A stretch of 64,000 nucleotides of DNA from Margaritifera margaritifera. Taxonomy: Eukaryota > Mollusca > Bivalvia > Unionida > Margaritiferidae. Shown one piece after another: positions 10,905 to 22,109 of the stretch. How positions within the stretch are numbered: position 1 is the stretch's first letter; each line of letters begins with the position of its first letter. Under the pieces are notes generated by a model. That model did no database searches. It was not told the origin of the DNA and saw only the letters and a program-made list of their open reading frames with translations. The stretch covers positions 4,742,501 to 4,806,500 of the forward strand of contig JAQPZY010001664.1 in NCBI GenBank assembly GCA_029931535.1. The letters run 5' to 3'. Both the position numbers and the translations under genes were made by a program.

Positions 10905-12843
10905 CAATTTATTGCTTATCCTCTTCGCACTGCTAAAAGAGACCGCCGTAAGGCTGAGAGGCTTTGGCTTTCCACCAGACTCACTATTCATAAAGAAATC
11001 TATGAAGCCGCTAAGAAGAATGTTACAAACATAGTCCATGCAGCGAAATCAGCCCACTACAGTACTAAGATCACTGAAAGTTCCAGCTGCAAAGAGCTCT
11101 TTGAGATTACTAACAAGCTAATGTCAAGGAACAAATGTACACCACTTCCAACTACCTTCTCTCCAGTCGACCTTCCAGACCAGTTTGCAAATTTCTTCCA
11201 TGACAAAGTACAAACCATTAGAGATAAGCCATACAGTTGCGATACAGAATTTCAGCGGCAACCCTTAGCAGCATTTGAACCGGTCTATGGATTTAGTACG
11301 TACAATCATGATGAAGAGTGCCCCAAAGTCATGTGAACTTGATCCGATTCCGACATCACTGCTGCTTGAGTGCGTAGATCCAATATTGCCTTCACTAACT
11401 GATGTTATTAATACTTCTCTCTCATCCGGGGAATTCCCATCATTTTTCAAAACTGCCATTGTAAAGCCTCTGCTGAAGAAACCAACACTTTACCATAACG
11501 ATTTAAAGAACTACCACCCAGTTTCTAACCTCCCATTCATGTAAAAAATCTTAGAAAAAGTTGTTCTATCCCAACTTGTATCTCATCTAAATTCAAACAG
11601 TCTTTTTAGCAATGTACAGTCTTTATATCACCCTCGCCACAGTACCGAAACTACCCTTCTGAAAGTAGTTAACAACCTTTTCTCTGCTTTGGATATTGGA
11701 AAGATTACAGTCCTCACCCTCCTTGATTTGTCTGCAGCATTTGACACAATATACTATGATATATTACTTCACCGTCTCCATCATGTATTTGGCATTCACG
11801 ATACAGCCTTACTATGGTTCAAGTCCTACCTGGTCAACAGGACACAAATTGTGTCTGCAAATGGAAAACACTCCAGCCCAGTTGATCTATGTTTTGGTGT
11901 TCCACAAGGTTCTGTTCTTGGACCTGTTCTCTTTATTCTATACACTCAGCCGCTCTCAAGTGTCATAGATAGTCATCCAGTGTCTCACCAATTGTACGCT
12001 GATGACACCCAAATATACAAATTGAGCCACCCAACTGAAGTTGATGCTACCATCCAAGGTGTCGCGAGGTGCATTTCCGATGTGAAATCATGGATGACAT
12101 GTAACAAGCTGCAGATGAATGATGATAAAACTAAAGCCATTCTGATTACAACACAAAGACTTTCTCATTCACATCCTTTACCTCAAACAATAAATATCAG
12201 CAACAACAACATTAAATTCACACAGTCAGTACGAAACCTAGGTGTTACTCTAGACGGTAGTCTCTCATTGCACCAACATGTCATGAACATATGCAAGGCG
12301 GCATATCTTGAACTGAGACGCATCAGTTCCATTCGCAATTATCTTTCAGTTGATGCCACTAAAACACTTGTGTGTTCCTTAGTACTTTCAAGACTGGACT
12401 ATTGTAACTCAATTCTGTCTGGTTCGTCTCAGTATCTACTCCAGAAACTTCAAAAAGTTCAAAACACAGCTGCTCGGATCATTCTTAGAGTACCATGAAC
12501 AGAGCACACCTTCCCCCTGCTCTGTACCCTACACTGGCTACCCATTAGATCCAGAATCAAACACAAAATTTGTCCTCTGTGCTACGTTTCATTGGCTGGC
12601 TCCAATCCAACATACCTATCTCACCTCACCCATGAGTACACACCGGCAAGATACTTACGCTCCTCTTCCGACACTCGTATTCTCATTATTCCCACTATCA
12701 AAATGAAGTCATATGGACAACGTTCTTTTGCATACCAGGGCCCAGCAACGTGGAACGAATTGCCCACTGAACTTAGACACAAAGACACAGTGATCTCATT
12801 CAAGAGTGCTCTTAAAACTCACCTATTTCGACTGCAAGAATAG
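10905..12843 (+). pseudogene. LINE ORF2 reverse transcriptase, frameshifted
   Basis: Four frame segments make up the protein: to about 11336, 11275-11544, 11689-12498 (269 codons, the longest open frame in the window) and 12592-12843. Visible RT motifs are LLDLSAAFDTI (motif A, one catalytic Asp), GVPQGSVLGPVLF (motif B) and YADD at 11995-12006 (motif C). The C-terminal part has TWNELPTELR and FKSALKTHLFRLQE, typical of CR1/L2/Rex1-like ORF2. Breaks include a stop at about 11541 and another at 12496-12498. The upstream endonuclease domain is absent. The element is dead but fairly recent, because long stretches stay readable. Confidence 0.88.
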
Positions 12844-13031
12844 ACCTAAAGACTTGATAATGTTTCCTTACCTTAACTATTTTCAGCATGTTTTTGTTTT
12901 CTAATTTTATGGTGTTTGTTTTTCGTAATCATATCATTATATCTGTTTTTAGGTGTTATCTAATGTTGTAAAGCGCTTAGAGCTTCTAAAGATTAGGCGC
13001 TATACAAAGTCCTCATTATTATTATTATTAG
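10905..13031 (+). mobile_element. CR1/L2-like non-LTR retrotransposon, 5'-truncated, inserted in DIRS-A
   Basis: It comprises the 3' part of ORF2 with reverse transcriptase, a short 3' UTR and a tail of (ATT)n. The 3' end TGTAAAGCGCTTAGAGC, GGCGCTATACAAA, (ATT)n is the typical L2/CR1-style end. DIRS-A ORF1 sequence lies on both sides, which fixes it as a nested insertion. The 5' edge is uncertain by about 50-100 bp. It is set where LRTAKRDRRKAERLW begins, and anything upstream such as QALPAAHQSVQ reads like DIRS ORF1. Confidence 0.85.
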
Positions 13032-13148
13032 GTATGTCCTTTGATAGTGCTACATATTCCTGTCCACTCTGTATGATTTGCATAAATGTTGTAGGCTTAT
13101 AGGACAAGGACAAGCCCTAAGTTAGGTGGGGACAACCTTGATCAACTT

Positions 13149-14110
13149 GTGAACCCAGATTTTACTATAGCAAGAACTGAGTTTAACTTTAAAGCTGCAG
13201 TTGAAGGGATCTATAGGATCTTGTTTCCAGCTGAGTATCCACCACCACTGTCTTCAAGTCAGGCATATCTAATCAGAGCCTCTCTGAATGTAGATGAAAT
13301 AGATGGCCATTCATCCTTCCTTCTGCTCCCTCAAGCTCTCAGGATCACAGAGATTATTTTTCAACTCTCCTACAAGATACAGTGCCCCGGTAACCACCAT
13401 TAGAAAGCCAGCTGCCAGTGTCATCATCAACCAACTGGTACAGAATGTACCCAGACATCTGTCGTGTAGAAGTTGGACAAAGATACAGCAAATGGAAAGT
13501 TCTAGCCTGTGATCAAATAGAACTGGCGCACACTCATGTTCAAGATGTTTATTTATGACTTTCCGTAAAGAGGGATGAATTCGTAACCAGCCTTGACTCA
13601 GTGGATGCCTACTTTCATGTTCTGGTTCATATATCTTATAAATCTTCCTTTGCTTCACATTCCAAAGGACAATGTATCAGTTTTAGGCAATCCCATTCAG
13701 ACTCAGCCTCAATCACTTGGCCTTCATCAAGACATTTGACTATGTCCTCTCCCACTTCAGGTTGAACTCAACAACAGCAACTACATCATACCTGGATGAT
13801 GTCTAACAGAAATACATGGTAAGTTCAGTCCAGATTCAAGATATGAACAGCTTACTCTCCCTCATCTCACAGCTGGGCTTTCTTTTGAATGGGGGAGAAG
13901 TCAGATCTCCATCCCAGCATTTTGTTCATCTTGGTATGATGTTTATAACACAACCAAAATTAGGTATTTTATTGCTTTCCTGCCAAGTGCATTGCAGTCT
14001 TCCATCAGATTTGTGCTCTGTGGGTCATCTGATGGTAGATCTTTTCACTACCAGATGGGATCACAAGCTGACCATCTTAGTGTTGCCAGTACTGGAGCCA
14101 GAAGCCTAGG
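13149..14110 (+). pseudogene. DIRS-A ORF1 C-terminus and reverse transcriptase remnant
   Basis: FNFKAAVEGIYRILFPAEYP and SSFLLLPQALRI match DIRS-B ORF1 (YSFKAAIEEIYWVLN, SSFSLLPQSGKI). A decayed RT follows: DAYFHV-like sequence near 13605, then YLDD (motif C) at 13789-13800, directly followed by a frame break. After FVHLGMMFITQPK the sequence jumps to LMVDLFTTRWDHKL. In DIRS-B these two blocks are about 700 bp apart, so RNase H has been deleted here. Confidence 0.75.
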
Positions 14111-14329
14111 CAGTGGATGCTCTGTCATTTAGTTGGGATGGGATTTGGGGATACACCAACCTCCAACTGTTCTGATTCCAAGAGTTATTCAGAAAACAGA
14201 AATCAGACCTGCAAGGTGGTTCTGATTGCTCCTGTCAGATACGATAAATCCTGAGTTAACAATCTATTTGTTCTAGCAATAGATGTTCCCAGGAAGATCC
14301 AAGTGGCTCTCAAACAGCCAAGATTGAAG

Positions 14330-15240
14330 GACTTTCATCCCTATCCTATACTTCTCCTTCATGCCTGCATCTTGTCAGGAAGGCCCTGCATGGAAAGGAG
14401 TTCAGCACTTCAGATATGGAACGGATCTCGCACTCAAGATTTTGTTCTTCTTGGAAAGCATTCAAGGGAAAGTGCTGTGTCTTTACACGCTGGTGCAGAG
14501 ACAACATTGTTCCTTTGCACGCCATGGTTTTGCAGTTGGCCATTTTCTTTGTATGGTTCTTCAAGGAGACGAATTTAGTACCAATTACTATTAAATGCTA
14601 CTGCTTCATGATTTCTGACACCTTCAGATAATGGAATAGTGAAATGTCTTGTTGGTCAAGTTTGATTTGAACTGGCCCCAGTCACACACATTGTTTCCCA
14701 AATGGAATCTCTCATGGGTTCTTACATGGTTCAGTTCCTCTATGTTTAAGCCTAAGAGCAGAACATCATTGAAACTGATGTCATGCAAGACTTGTTTCCT
14801 GATAGTCTTGGCAACATCTTACAGGGTGAATGAATTACACGTCCTTTCAGTCAGCCCAAACTATCATAGTTGGACTTAGTTGTTGCAGTGATTAAAATGA
14901 CATAACCAGGATTCATGGCCAAGACCTGCTTGCCATCCATGGATAATTAGAAAGTATTTATTCACTTCTCTCCTTGAAATGCGTTGAAAGAGGAAAAGCA
15001 TGACATCGCTCCCCAAACTTTGACCTCTTCTCTGTAGTGGGTGGGTGATTTGCTCAATGTATTCTGAGATATCTCATATATGCCTCATGAAGATATGATC
15101 ACATGGGATTCAAGCCATCCCTGTGAACCTTGCATTAGAACACAACTGTTTGATTCAAAACATTATTGAGGCTTTTGTTTGGCATGCACAGTTAACTTTC
15201 TCAAGTTTTTATCTTTGCAATTTAGCCTTGTAGAGAATAG
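14330..15240 (+). pseudogene. DIRS-A tyrosine recombinase remnant
   Basis: Pieces in several frames align with the DIRS-B recombinase: FFVWFFKETNLVPITIKCYC, MISDTF, LFPKWNLSWVLTWFSSSMF, RTSLKLMSCKTCFLIVLA, and YRVNELHVLS with the first catalytic Arg. Near 15096-15120 the HxxR position reads SHGIQ, so the second Arg is lost. FSSFYL near 15200 retains the Tyr. The copy cannot be active. Confidence 0.75.
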
Positions 15241-15599
15241 GACTAAAATGAGTGGGTCTGGTGGTGGTTGCCCAAAGGCCCATCAGACCTTGCTAAGGCC
15301 AGCACAGTCCCATCATGGGCATTGGTTTAAAGTTTTCACTGGATTCACTCAGAACTTTTTCTTGGTAAGGAAATGCCATATGTTCTCCTTTCCTCTTAGC
15401 TAAGGCTTCACGATAATTACATTCTGCCAGCTATTATCCCACGGTTGTGCTTCCTCTCATTAGGAGAGTGGTTTTACCCTTCACACAAGTACCCATACTA
15501 TGACCTCCTTCAAAGAGTGACCAAGGTAGTGGTTGCATGCTGATGCATTTCATCCTCCTTTTATCTATTCTCCTTAATGTTAATGTGATCTGGTAATGT

Positions 15600-15690
15600 A
15601 TTTGACGAAGAAAGGAAATCTATATCATAAATAATATTTCTCCAAGAATACTTGCCTGATCACATCACCATTAAGCCCTCCCTCACCTCC
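15600..15690 (+). repeat. DIRS-A internal complementary region
   Basis: GGAAATCTATATCATAAATA, ATTTCTCC and GCCTGATCACATCACCATTAA are an imperfect reverse complement of the right terminus at 15915-15990 (ATAATTTATGATAAAAATTTC). This arrangement is characteristic of DIRS1-like elements and is thought to template the joining of the ends into a circle. Confidence 0.75.
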
Positions 15691-15770
15691 CCTCAAATGT
15701 GAGCGTCCTTGTTGATGTACTGCTCAGGCTTAAACTTAAGAACATTCGGCATATGAGTAGCCACCAAGCT

Positions 15771-15909
15771 GTGACAAGGAGAGGTAATCATAATAGTATC
15801 ATGAAAGAGTTATTTCCCATAGATACTATTTTTATAGTCTCTATTGTATATAGATGGTAGAGACACATTTTATTCATGTTTCCAGGAGGGCTGTATTCAG
15901 GAGGTAGTG
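15771..15909 (-). repeat. DIRS-A right inverted terminal repeat
   Basis: Imperfect reverse complement of 9788-9927, for example TTTCCAGGAGGGCTGTATTC against GAATCCAGCCCTCCTGGAAA. Confidence 0.85.
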
Positions 15910-15990
15910 GAAATTCAGTTTTAGCATTATGTTGTGATTAGGTTACTATTGGAGAGACATAATTTATGATAAAAATTTCTTTTTTGTTGT

Positions 15991-17838
15991 AAATTTGGGT
16001 GTAGATCAGTAACAAATGATAATTAACAATATATTTTTTAGTTTTCTGTCCCAGGTCTAGCCATTGTTGAGATAATTACATGTAACATGAATTTTAATTT
16101 TGATCTCTGCATTTTGTACCTGAAAGCTCTAATTACCAACACACTATAAATCATAGTATTTTAGCACTGTCAGATTTTCTATAATTCAATAAATTCAGAG
16201 TATTCATGACATAAAATGTTCACAGTTGATAATGCACATATCATTTAATTATTTTCTTACTAACCTTCATAAAATCTTTTCTATTGTAATTATTAAGATA
16301 ATGACAAAATTGATCCTGATTATTGCTTTTAAGAGATATTGAGGACTAGGACAGTAATGTAATGCAAAAAATAAAAACTTAGAATTACTCTGTAGATGAG
16401 ATTGGTTCAACAGAATTAAAAAGGGATATAAGTGGAAATAATATTCATGATGATTATAGTTCTCCTTAAATACAAATAATGATAAGATTTTATAAAGTTC
16501 TCTTTCAAATACATGTTCATCATTTGTACTCAGCTTTTGTGATGTGCAAGCTTTATATTGTTATAATGTTTCTGGAGATAAAAGATTTTTTTTTTCTTTA
16601 CTCTGATTTGGTTTAACTTAGGGAGCACTTCCATGTGGAGTAGTAAGTTTCTTTTCAAAATCAGTTGATATTACATGTTTTAATTCAGTATTATTATGTA
16701 AAAGTACTCCAGTGAGCATAAGAATACTTGCCAAGGGAATAAAAAAGGAAGACAAAATACATGTATGTATAAGCTTGGATGTAATCTCGGATTCCACCAC
16801 CCTGTCAAGTTTATACATTAATGATATAGATTTGGCTTCTGTTCTGTAGAAGTCTTTTGGACTCTCCTGTCATAGAAAATCTCTTACTTAGTCACATGTG
16901 TATTGCAGGTCCTTTGCCAGTCAGATACAAATAGACAAAGAGCAGTTTTCACATGTGTTTTTGTGCTGATATACCCAACGAAACAAAAGCTTTGCTGCTA
17001 GTGGATGATATTTACCACTCTTTGTAAACAAGGCCAGCTGTTGTTAACAAAGGATGTCAGAATTTCCACTTTTGGTTTTGTAATGAAGGCCATTTTTAAA
17101 TGTGTTGAATATGGAAGGGGTATATAGTGTCAGCCTTGTTTCTCCATCTGTATGTATGTCTTTCCTGTCAAGCCTTTTGCTCAGGTCAGTATGACAGGGC
17201 ATACTCATTCCATTAACACAGTAACTGTTCTAGTTCATCTGTGAAAAATGTATACAGAATTTCTTACCCATAGAATTTGAAAGTTAACATTTGGCTTGTT
17301 ATTCTTATGCAGCCTACTATCAGTGTTGCCTCACTTTCGAGGCAAGCTTATTTTCAAGTCAAAACATTTGCTGGTGTTTGAAAGTGCACTTTAAAAATAT
17401 CAGGATTTCTGACTTTGCACTTTTCACTTTAGACTCCTTGTCACATAAATTAATTATTAAATTTTCACACATACAGAAAAGGTTTGTATCTCTGCCACCT
17501 ATATACACATTATTATAGTCTGTTTCCCCCACATCTCTCTCTCTCCACACATATATGATAAATTAGATGGTTTATTTTTAAGTAAAATAGCTTGCAACAT
17601 TTAGACAGCTTATTGTTTTTTAAAACATACATACCAAAGAGGCCAGAATAAATTTGTTATCATGGTAAATGTTCTATTTGTCCAACAACTGAGAATTGTT
17701 AAATATGAGATGCTTTTGTACACAAGTTACATGAAAGGTATGCAAAGGGAGATTAGTCAAATAAGGCATGTACATGCAAAATAGGGACTAAGATTAGTGT
17801 TAGTACTTACTTAAGAAGATAGGGAGTACCGTTTTTAT
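15991..17838 (+). other. IFT88 intron 6, no feature seen
   Basis: AT-rich sequence with scattered short frames on both strands. I could match no repeat here to other parts of the window. Confidence 0.5.
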
Positions 17839-18062
17839 ATACCGTATATACTCTCTTATAAGTCAAGTCTAACTGCAAATTGCACAGATCTAGATGTGAT
17901 GTCACATAATTCACTGGCAGATCTAGGTCTATGCAGTTTGTTATGAGTAATCAGTAGAGCAAACAACATAGACCCTGATGCTGCAGTCACATAATGCACC
18001 AGCAGATCAGGGTGTATGTTGTTTGCAATTGGACTGGACTTAAAAGCAAGTATATGCAGTAT
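17839..18062. mobile_element. Double-hairpin palindromic element, copy A
   Basis: Ends ACCGTATATACTC...TATAAG and AAGTATATGCAGTATA form an imperfect outer inverted repeat. Inside lie two hairpins, one around GCAGATCTAGGTCTATGCA and one around AACATAGACCCTGATGCTGC / GCAGATCAGGGTGTATGTT. They are separated by GTAATCAGTAGAGCAAAC. Length is about 224 bp. Five other copies are at 31510, 48613, 49595, 53122 and 62261. Confidence 0.85.
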
Positions 18063-18814
18063 ATTCATTTGATTCAAATACTCGAGCAGAAAGCAAGGCT
18101 TTGTTTTGTGTACCATGTGCCTTGCATCAGACAATCCTCACATTCTATTGAAGTAGTAGTTGCATTATGCCTGCAAAAAAAGAGACCTTTTAACATTTTT
18201 AGTTCAAGTAGTCAATGGTCATGTTCCATTTTCACTATTTATGTCAATTCCTCTTCAGCAAAGTAGTCTTTCAGTCCATCAGGTAACAAGTAGTTTTGAA
18301 AGTATTTGTTTATAAGTAAGTCAGCTGCAGTTAATTCTGGAATGAAAGCAAGTACTAAAAAATATGCTCTGATTTTTGTTTTGCCAGAAGAATATTTTTA
18401 TAAAAACTTTTTCAGGCTAGAGTTTTGACATAAATAGGTTTCACCCATCTTGAAAAGGCCTTATAAAAGGCTTGCATTCTGCAGAGTGTTTTATTTACAG
18501 TTATTCCTTTGTTAAACCACAATGGGGTGGCATTGGAAGGCAGTTTCTCAAGAAGTCTACAATTACAATCTAATTTGCTTTTCAGTGGAATAGTGCATTC
18601 TGTCTAAACTTGCTCACCAATCTAATTGATCGAAGTGCCTTCCAACTCTTCCTTATTTGTGTGATTTTGAATAGACCTTTATGTTCTACAAACTTTCAGT
18701 AACTTTCTGATTATGATTTTATTTTGTTTACATGCTGAATGCTTTGAATGTTTTCTCTAAACTCAATGCAGATGTATTCATTAATAAGTTATTGATTTTT
18801 TTTTAATAGGAACT

Positions 18815-18970
18815 TAGAAATGTCATTATAGTGGAAACATGAAACTATAGGAAATGTTTGAGGTACTAGAAATGTCATTATAGTGGAAACATGAAACTGT
18901 AAGAAATGTTTGAGGTTCTAGAAATGTCATTATAGTGGAAACATAAAACTATAGGAAATGTTTGAGGTAC
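18815..18970 (+). repeat. 3 x 52-bp tandem repeat
   Basis: Three nearly identical copies start at 18815, 18867 and 18919 (TAGAAATGTCATTATAGTGG then AAACATGAAACTATAGG). Only a few substitutions separate them, so the duplication is recent. Confidence 0.95.
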
Positions 18971-19351
18971 CTTACATACTCTTTACATATTACCATTTTT
19001 TAACAGACTGTGATGAAATGGTTATTAATAGATATGCGTGGGTTGAGTGCCCATGTACTGTGATGTATACACATAATGGATTAATTGCACTTGCCTAGTT
19101 CATTTTTTTCACATATTCACCCACCCATTATTTTTTTTGTTGGGTGTACCCATTATATAATACTCTGATGTAACTTGCATACTTAGCAAAAATTGTCTTC
19201 TACAATTGGGACTTAGATAATAGATGACAGCAATCAAATGTTTTTAAATATGAGGATTGATCGGATCTACTGTTTTAATTGGAATTCTACTGACATCCAG
19301 TTGGAGACCCAAAGAAACAAAGAACGATGTTTTTAGAATTCAAATACAAAG

Positions 19352-19979
19352 CAGTGATTTCTCCAGGAATGTTTCACTCAGAAGGGGTATTTCCCCCTCT
19401 TGCAAAATTCCATCCTAGAATTCATGGGGGGGGGGGGAGGATGCAGTTTTTAAATGAGAACAGTATCTATGAATAGACCCTTACAATTTGTTTCAACAGA
19501 CATGTGATAAATAACTTTTAATGAATAAAGATAAAACTTACAGTGGGTCATTGTCATTATCAGCACAGTGGCAGTGATCATGTGTTACAACATTGGCACT
19601 ACATTGTATGCATTAGAGCTGAATGTAACAATTTAAACATTACCACTGTATACTGCAAACTGCATGTCTGCTTTTGTATATCCCTGGAAAGCACAGTTGG
19701 TAAAATGCTTTTAATAACTAGATAATCAATGAAAACGTCTCATTGTTCAGTTGCAAAAAATCACTTAGTAAGCACTAGATTATGGCAGCTGATCTAGAAG
19801 GCAAGTGCTTACCAGTACATGATCAGATTGAACTTTGTTAATTTTAATCAATGTTACAGGTTTCATTACACTCATGACAAATTGACTGTGTACAATCATT
19901 GGTGCTTGCTCATTTTGAATAGGAAATTCATTCAATTTAGCTGAGATTCTTGTAATCACGCATCCAGGAGAAAACACTG
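19352..19979. mobile_element. Non-autonomous hAT-like element, copy 1
   Basis: The ends are inverted: CAGTGATTTCTCCAGGA at 19352 and CATCCAGGAGAAAACACTG ending at 19979. Its 628 bp share long stretches with 44304-45168, for example TTTTAATGAATAAAGATAAA and AGATAATCAATGAAA. CAGTG-type ends are typical of hAT elements. I see no transposase and no clear 8-bp target duplication. Confidence 0.75.
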
Positions 19980-20287
19980 TTAAAGTAGATGTTCTTTTTA
20001 TGGTGACTATTTAATCACTGCAAAAAAAATAAATCAGATACAAGATGGATGCTTCTACTGTTGTCACTCAAAAAGCACAGACAAATAAATTCAAGCATTA
20101 TTTAAAATCTCAATTATTTGCAAGTCAGCATTTAAAATAATGGTTTTACAGTTTTTAAAAAATCAGAAAATATTTCCATACATTGAAATATGTGTTTGCA
20201 GACATAACACTTGACATTCATATTTTTTTTATAGTATTTTATTTGTAATGCAGAAACTGTTTTTTCTAACATGCTGTTTCTCTTCAG
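19980..20287 (+). other. End of IFT88 intron 6
   Basis: AT-rich sequence with a T-rich tract before the acceptor CTCTTCAG of coding exon 7. Confidence 0.5.
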
Positions 20288-20390
20288 GTTTTGTTCAACC
20301 TTGCCAACCAGTATGGTGCCAGTGAGATGTACAACGAGGCACTTAACACATACCAAGTAATTGTCAAGAATAAAATGTTCAGTAATGCAG
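20288..20390 (+). CDS. IFT88: IFT88 coding exon 7 (residues 212-245 plus 1 nt)
   Basis: The exon encodes VLFNLANQYGASEMYNEALN then TYQVIVKNKMFSNA. This is the first clear TPR helix pair, with the Asn/Leu/Gly/Tyr and Ala/Leu/Tyr spacing of the motif. The NLDLTYS|VLFNLA junction with exon 6 matches the family precisely across a 10.8 kb intron. The donor is GCAG|gttagt, phase 1. Confidence 0.96.
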
Positions 20391-21391
20391 GTTAGTTCTA
20401 TGCACAGAAAATGATGAAGTGAAAATGTATTTATTATTAAGCCATATCTATGATATTTTAGTCCGTTTTTTTGCTAGAAGTGGACCTGTTATTTTTTTTC
20501 TTCAACTTTTTCAAAATATACTATCTCAACCCAAAGGTGATTGCTGAGATCAAAGTTCTAATTGTTATCTATTGTTATATATAACTGCATACAAATTTGT
20601 TAGATTATGTTAAGCATTAATTGAAAAATTTGCTTCTTAATCATCCATATTTGAATTGGTCATCAGATATACCCATTTCCATAGGGTGAAGCTTATTATT
20701 TCAACAACCGCAATTAACCCACTCACTCTTATGGGTGTCATAGCATACACTGCCAACACTGTTGGTTAGGATTGAGGTCATTTACTTTTTGGGTGCATGT
20801 TGGATGTAGATGACCATTACTGACCAATGATCGATCAGTTCTGATCATGTAAGAGACACAAAAAAAGAACAAAAAATTGAGTAAAATACCACAATTTTAT
20901 ATCTTGGATATTTAGTAAGACTCCAAAATCCAGTGTTGCATCCAGACTGTGCGATCATGGGATTCCCACCATTCTGCAAGAAGCTTCTGCAAGAATAAAT
21001 ATTTAAAGGGGGAGAAGTCATGCAAAAGAAATAAAATTCCCAAATGTTCTATATAATGGTATGCATTATAATAAAAATGTAGTATATTTAAATAGTTCTA
21101 TCTTTTGCACCAAAACAAACCACAGTCTCCTTTCCATAAGCCAGTACAATTTAGCACAGTTTATATTTAGAACTGGGATTCCACAGAAATTAGTCAGTGG
21201 GCATGCTTATGTAATTGTGCCTAGATGGGTATTTGAATTGCTACCACATGCCCAGGACATACTGGTAGTTCAAGTGTTATAACCCATTAAATGAAGTGAA
21301 TAACTGATTTTTTGGGTGAAGTATTGACAGTGGGGAGGATATTAATGTCCTCCTGATAATGTCAGTACCTGGTGCAAATGCACTGGCCATA
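20391..21391 (+). other. IFT88 intron 7, first part, nothing recognised
   Basis: AT-rich intron. No exon or repeat end was found before the hAT-like terminus at 21392. Confidence 0.5.
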
Positions 21392-21586
21392 CAGGGCTGA
21401 GGAAAGTTTTTTTTTAACCACTAGTCCAGGACAAGTGGTTTCAGAAAATTCACTTGTCCCACCTTACTCTTCACTAGTCCTACCTTACTTTTCACTGGTC
21501 CCAAAATGGTAATCACTTGCCAAGATTTGATGAGATGTATGTACTTAATCGATAGAAAAAAACAAATGAATTAATATACAATATAA

Positions 21587-22109
21587 TTATTTCTTAAAAG
21601 AATTTAATTTTTCAAAAACATTGGTTGTTATTATTGGTGTATCGGCAACTCTGACTTCACTCATTTTCTGCACATGCTGGCTAGTGTCATGCATATATTG
21701 TGCTACACAGGCCTTGTGAGGTCCAGACATGTCATGAGACTTGATTGGTTCAATCCTGAATTTGTCAGTTCTACTGACAAATACACTGGGTGAATTTCCA
21801 ACCTGTGCCAGTTTGGGATATTGTTTGAAATAACTGCAAAACATCTTTCCTTCCGAGTCAATACATTCAAGCCAGGGATAACAATCAAGCCAATGCGGCT
21901 GAAAATTTCTGTCTCTTAGTAGTGTCATATTTGACATTTTTTTGCCACCACGGATTCTTGCTTATGTCTCTTTGGAGAAATAGCTACCGCATACTCAGTA
22001 GCACACACTCAGCAGCAGTCTTACGTTTTATTCCTCCACTTTCAAACAATTTTTCCTTCTCCGAATCGCCCTTATTACCTTTCTTGTGAAAATAATTTAG
22101 CAAACTCAT
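21587..22109 (-). pseudogene. hAT transposase N-terminus (ZNF862-like BED/TTF finger), broken
   Basis: Read on the minus strand it starts near 22109 with MSLLNYFHKKGNKGDSEKEK, passes a frame break near 21990-21938 and continues as WLDCYPWLECIDSEGKMFCS, then FVSRTDKFRIEPIKSHDMSG and PHKACVAQYMHD. WLxxYPWLxxxxxxxxMxCxxC...FxxGtxxFrxxsixxHdxSxxH is the pattern of the zinc-finger region in ZNF862-like hAT proteins. The second Cys of the CxxC pair is replaced (CSYF), so zinc binding is probably lost. The catalytic hATC region is absent. Confidence 0.72.

Larger units (their letters stand above)
9745..15990 (+). mobile_element. DIRS-A: decayed DIRS-type tyrosine-recombinase retrotransposon, with nested LINE
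   Basis: Inverted terminal repeats (9788-9927 against 15771-15909), an internal complementary region at about 15600-15690 that is the inverse of the right terminus at 15915-15990, and remnants in the order ORF1, reverse transcriptase, tyrosine recombinase identify a DIRS1-like element. Such elements integrate with a tyrosine recombinase in place of a DDE integrase. Stops and frameshifts interrupt every frame. Compared with DIRS-B (38107-43570), about 700 bp covering RNase H is missing near 13990, and a LINE occupies about 10905-13031. It lies in the sense direction of IFT88 intron 6. Confidence 0.88.
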
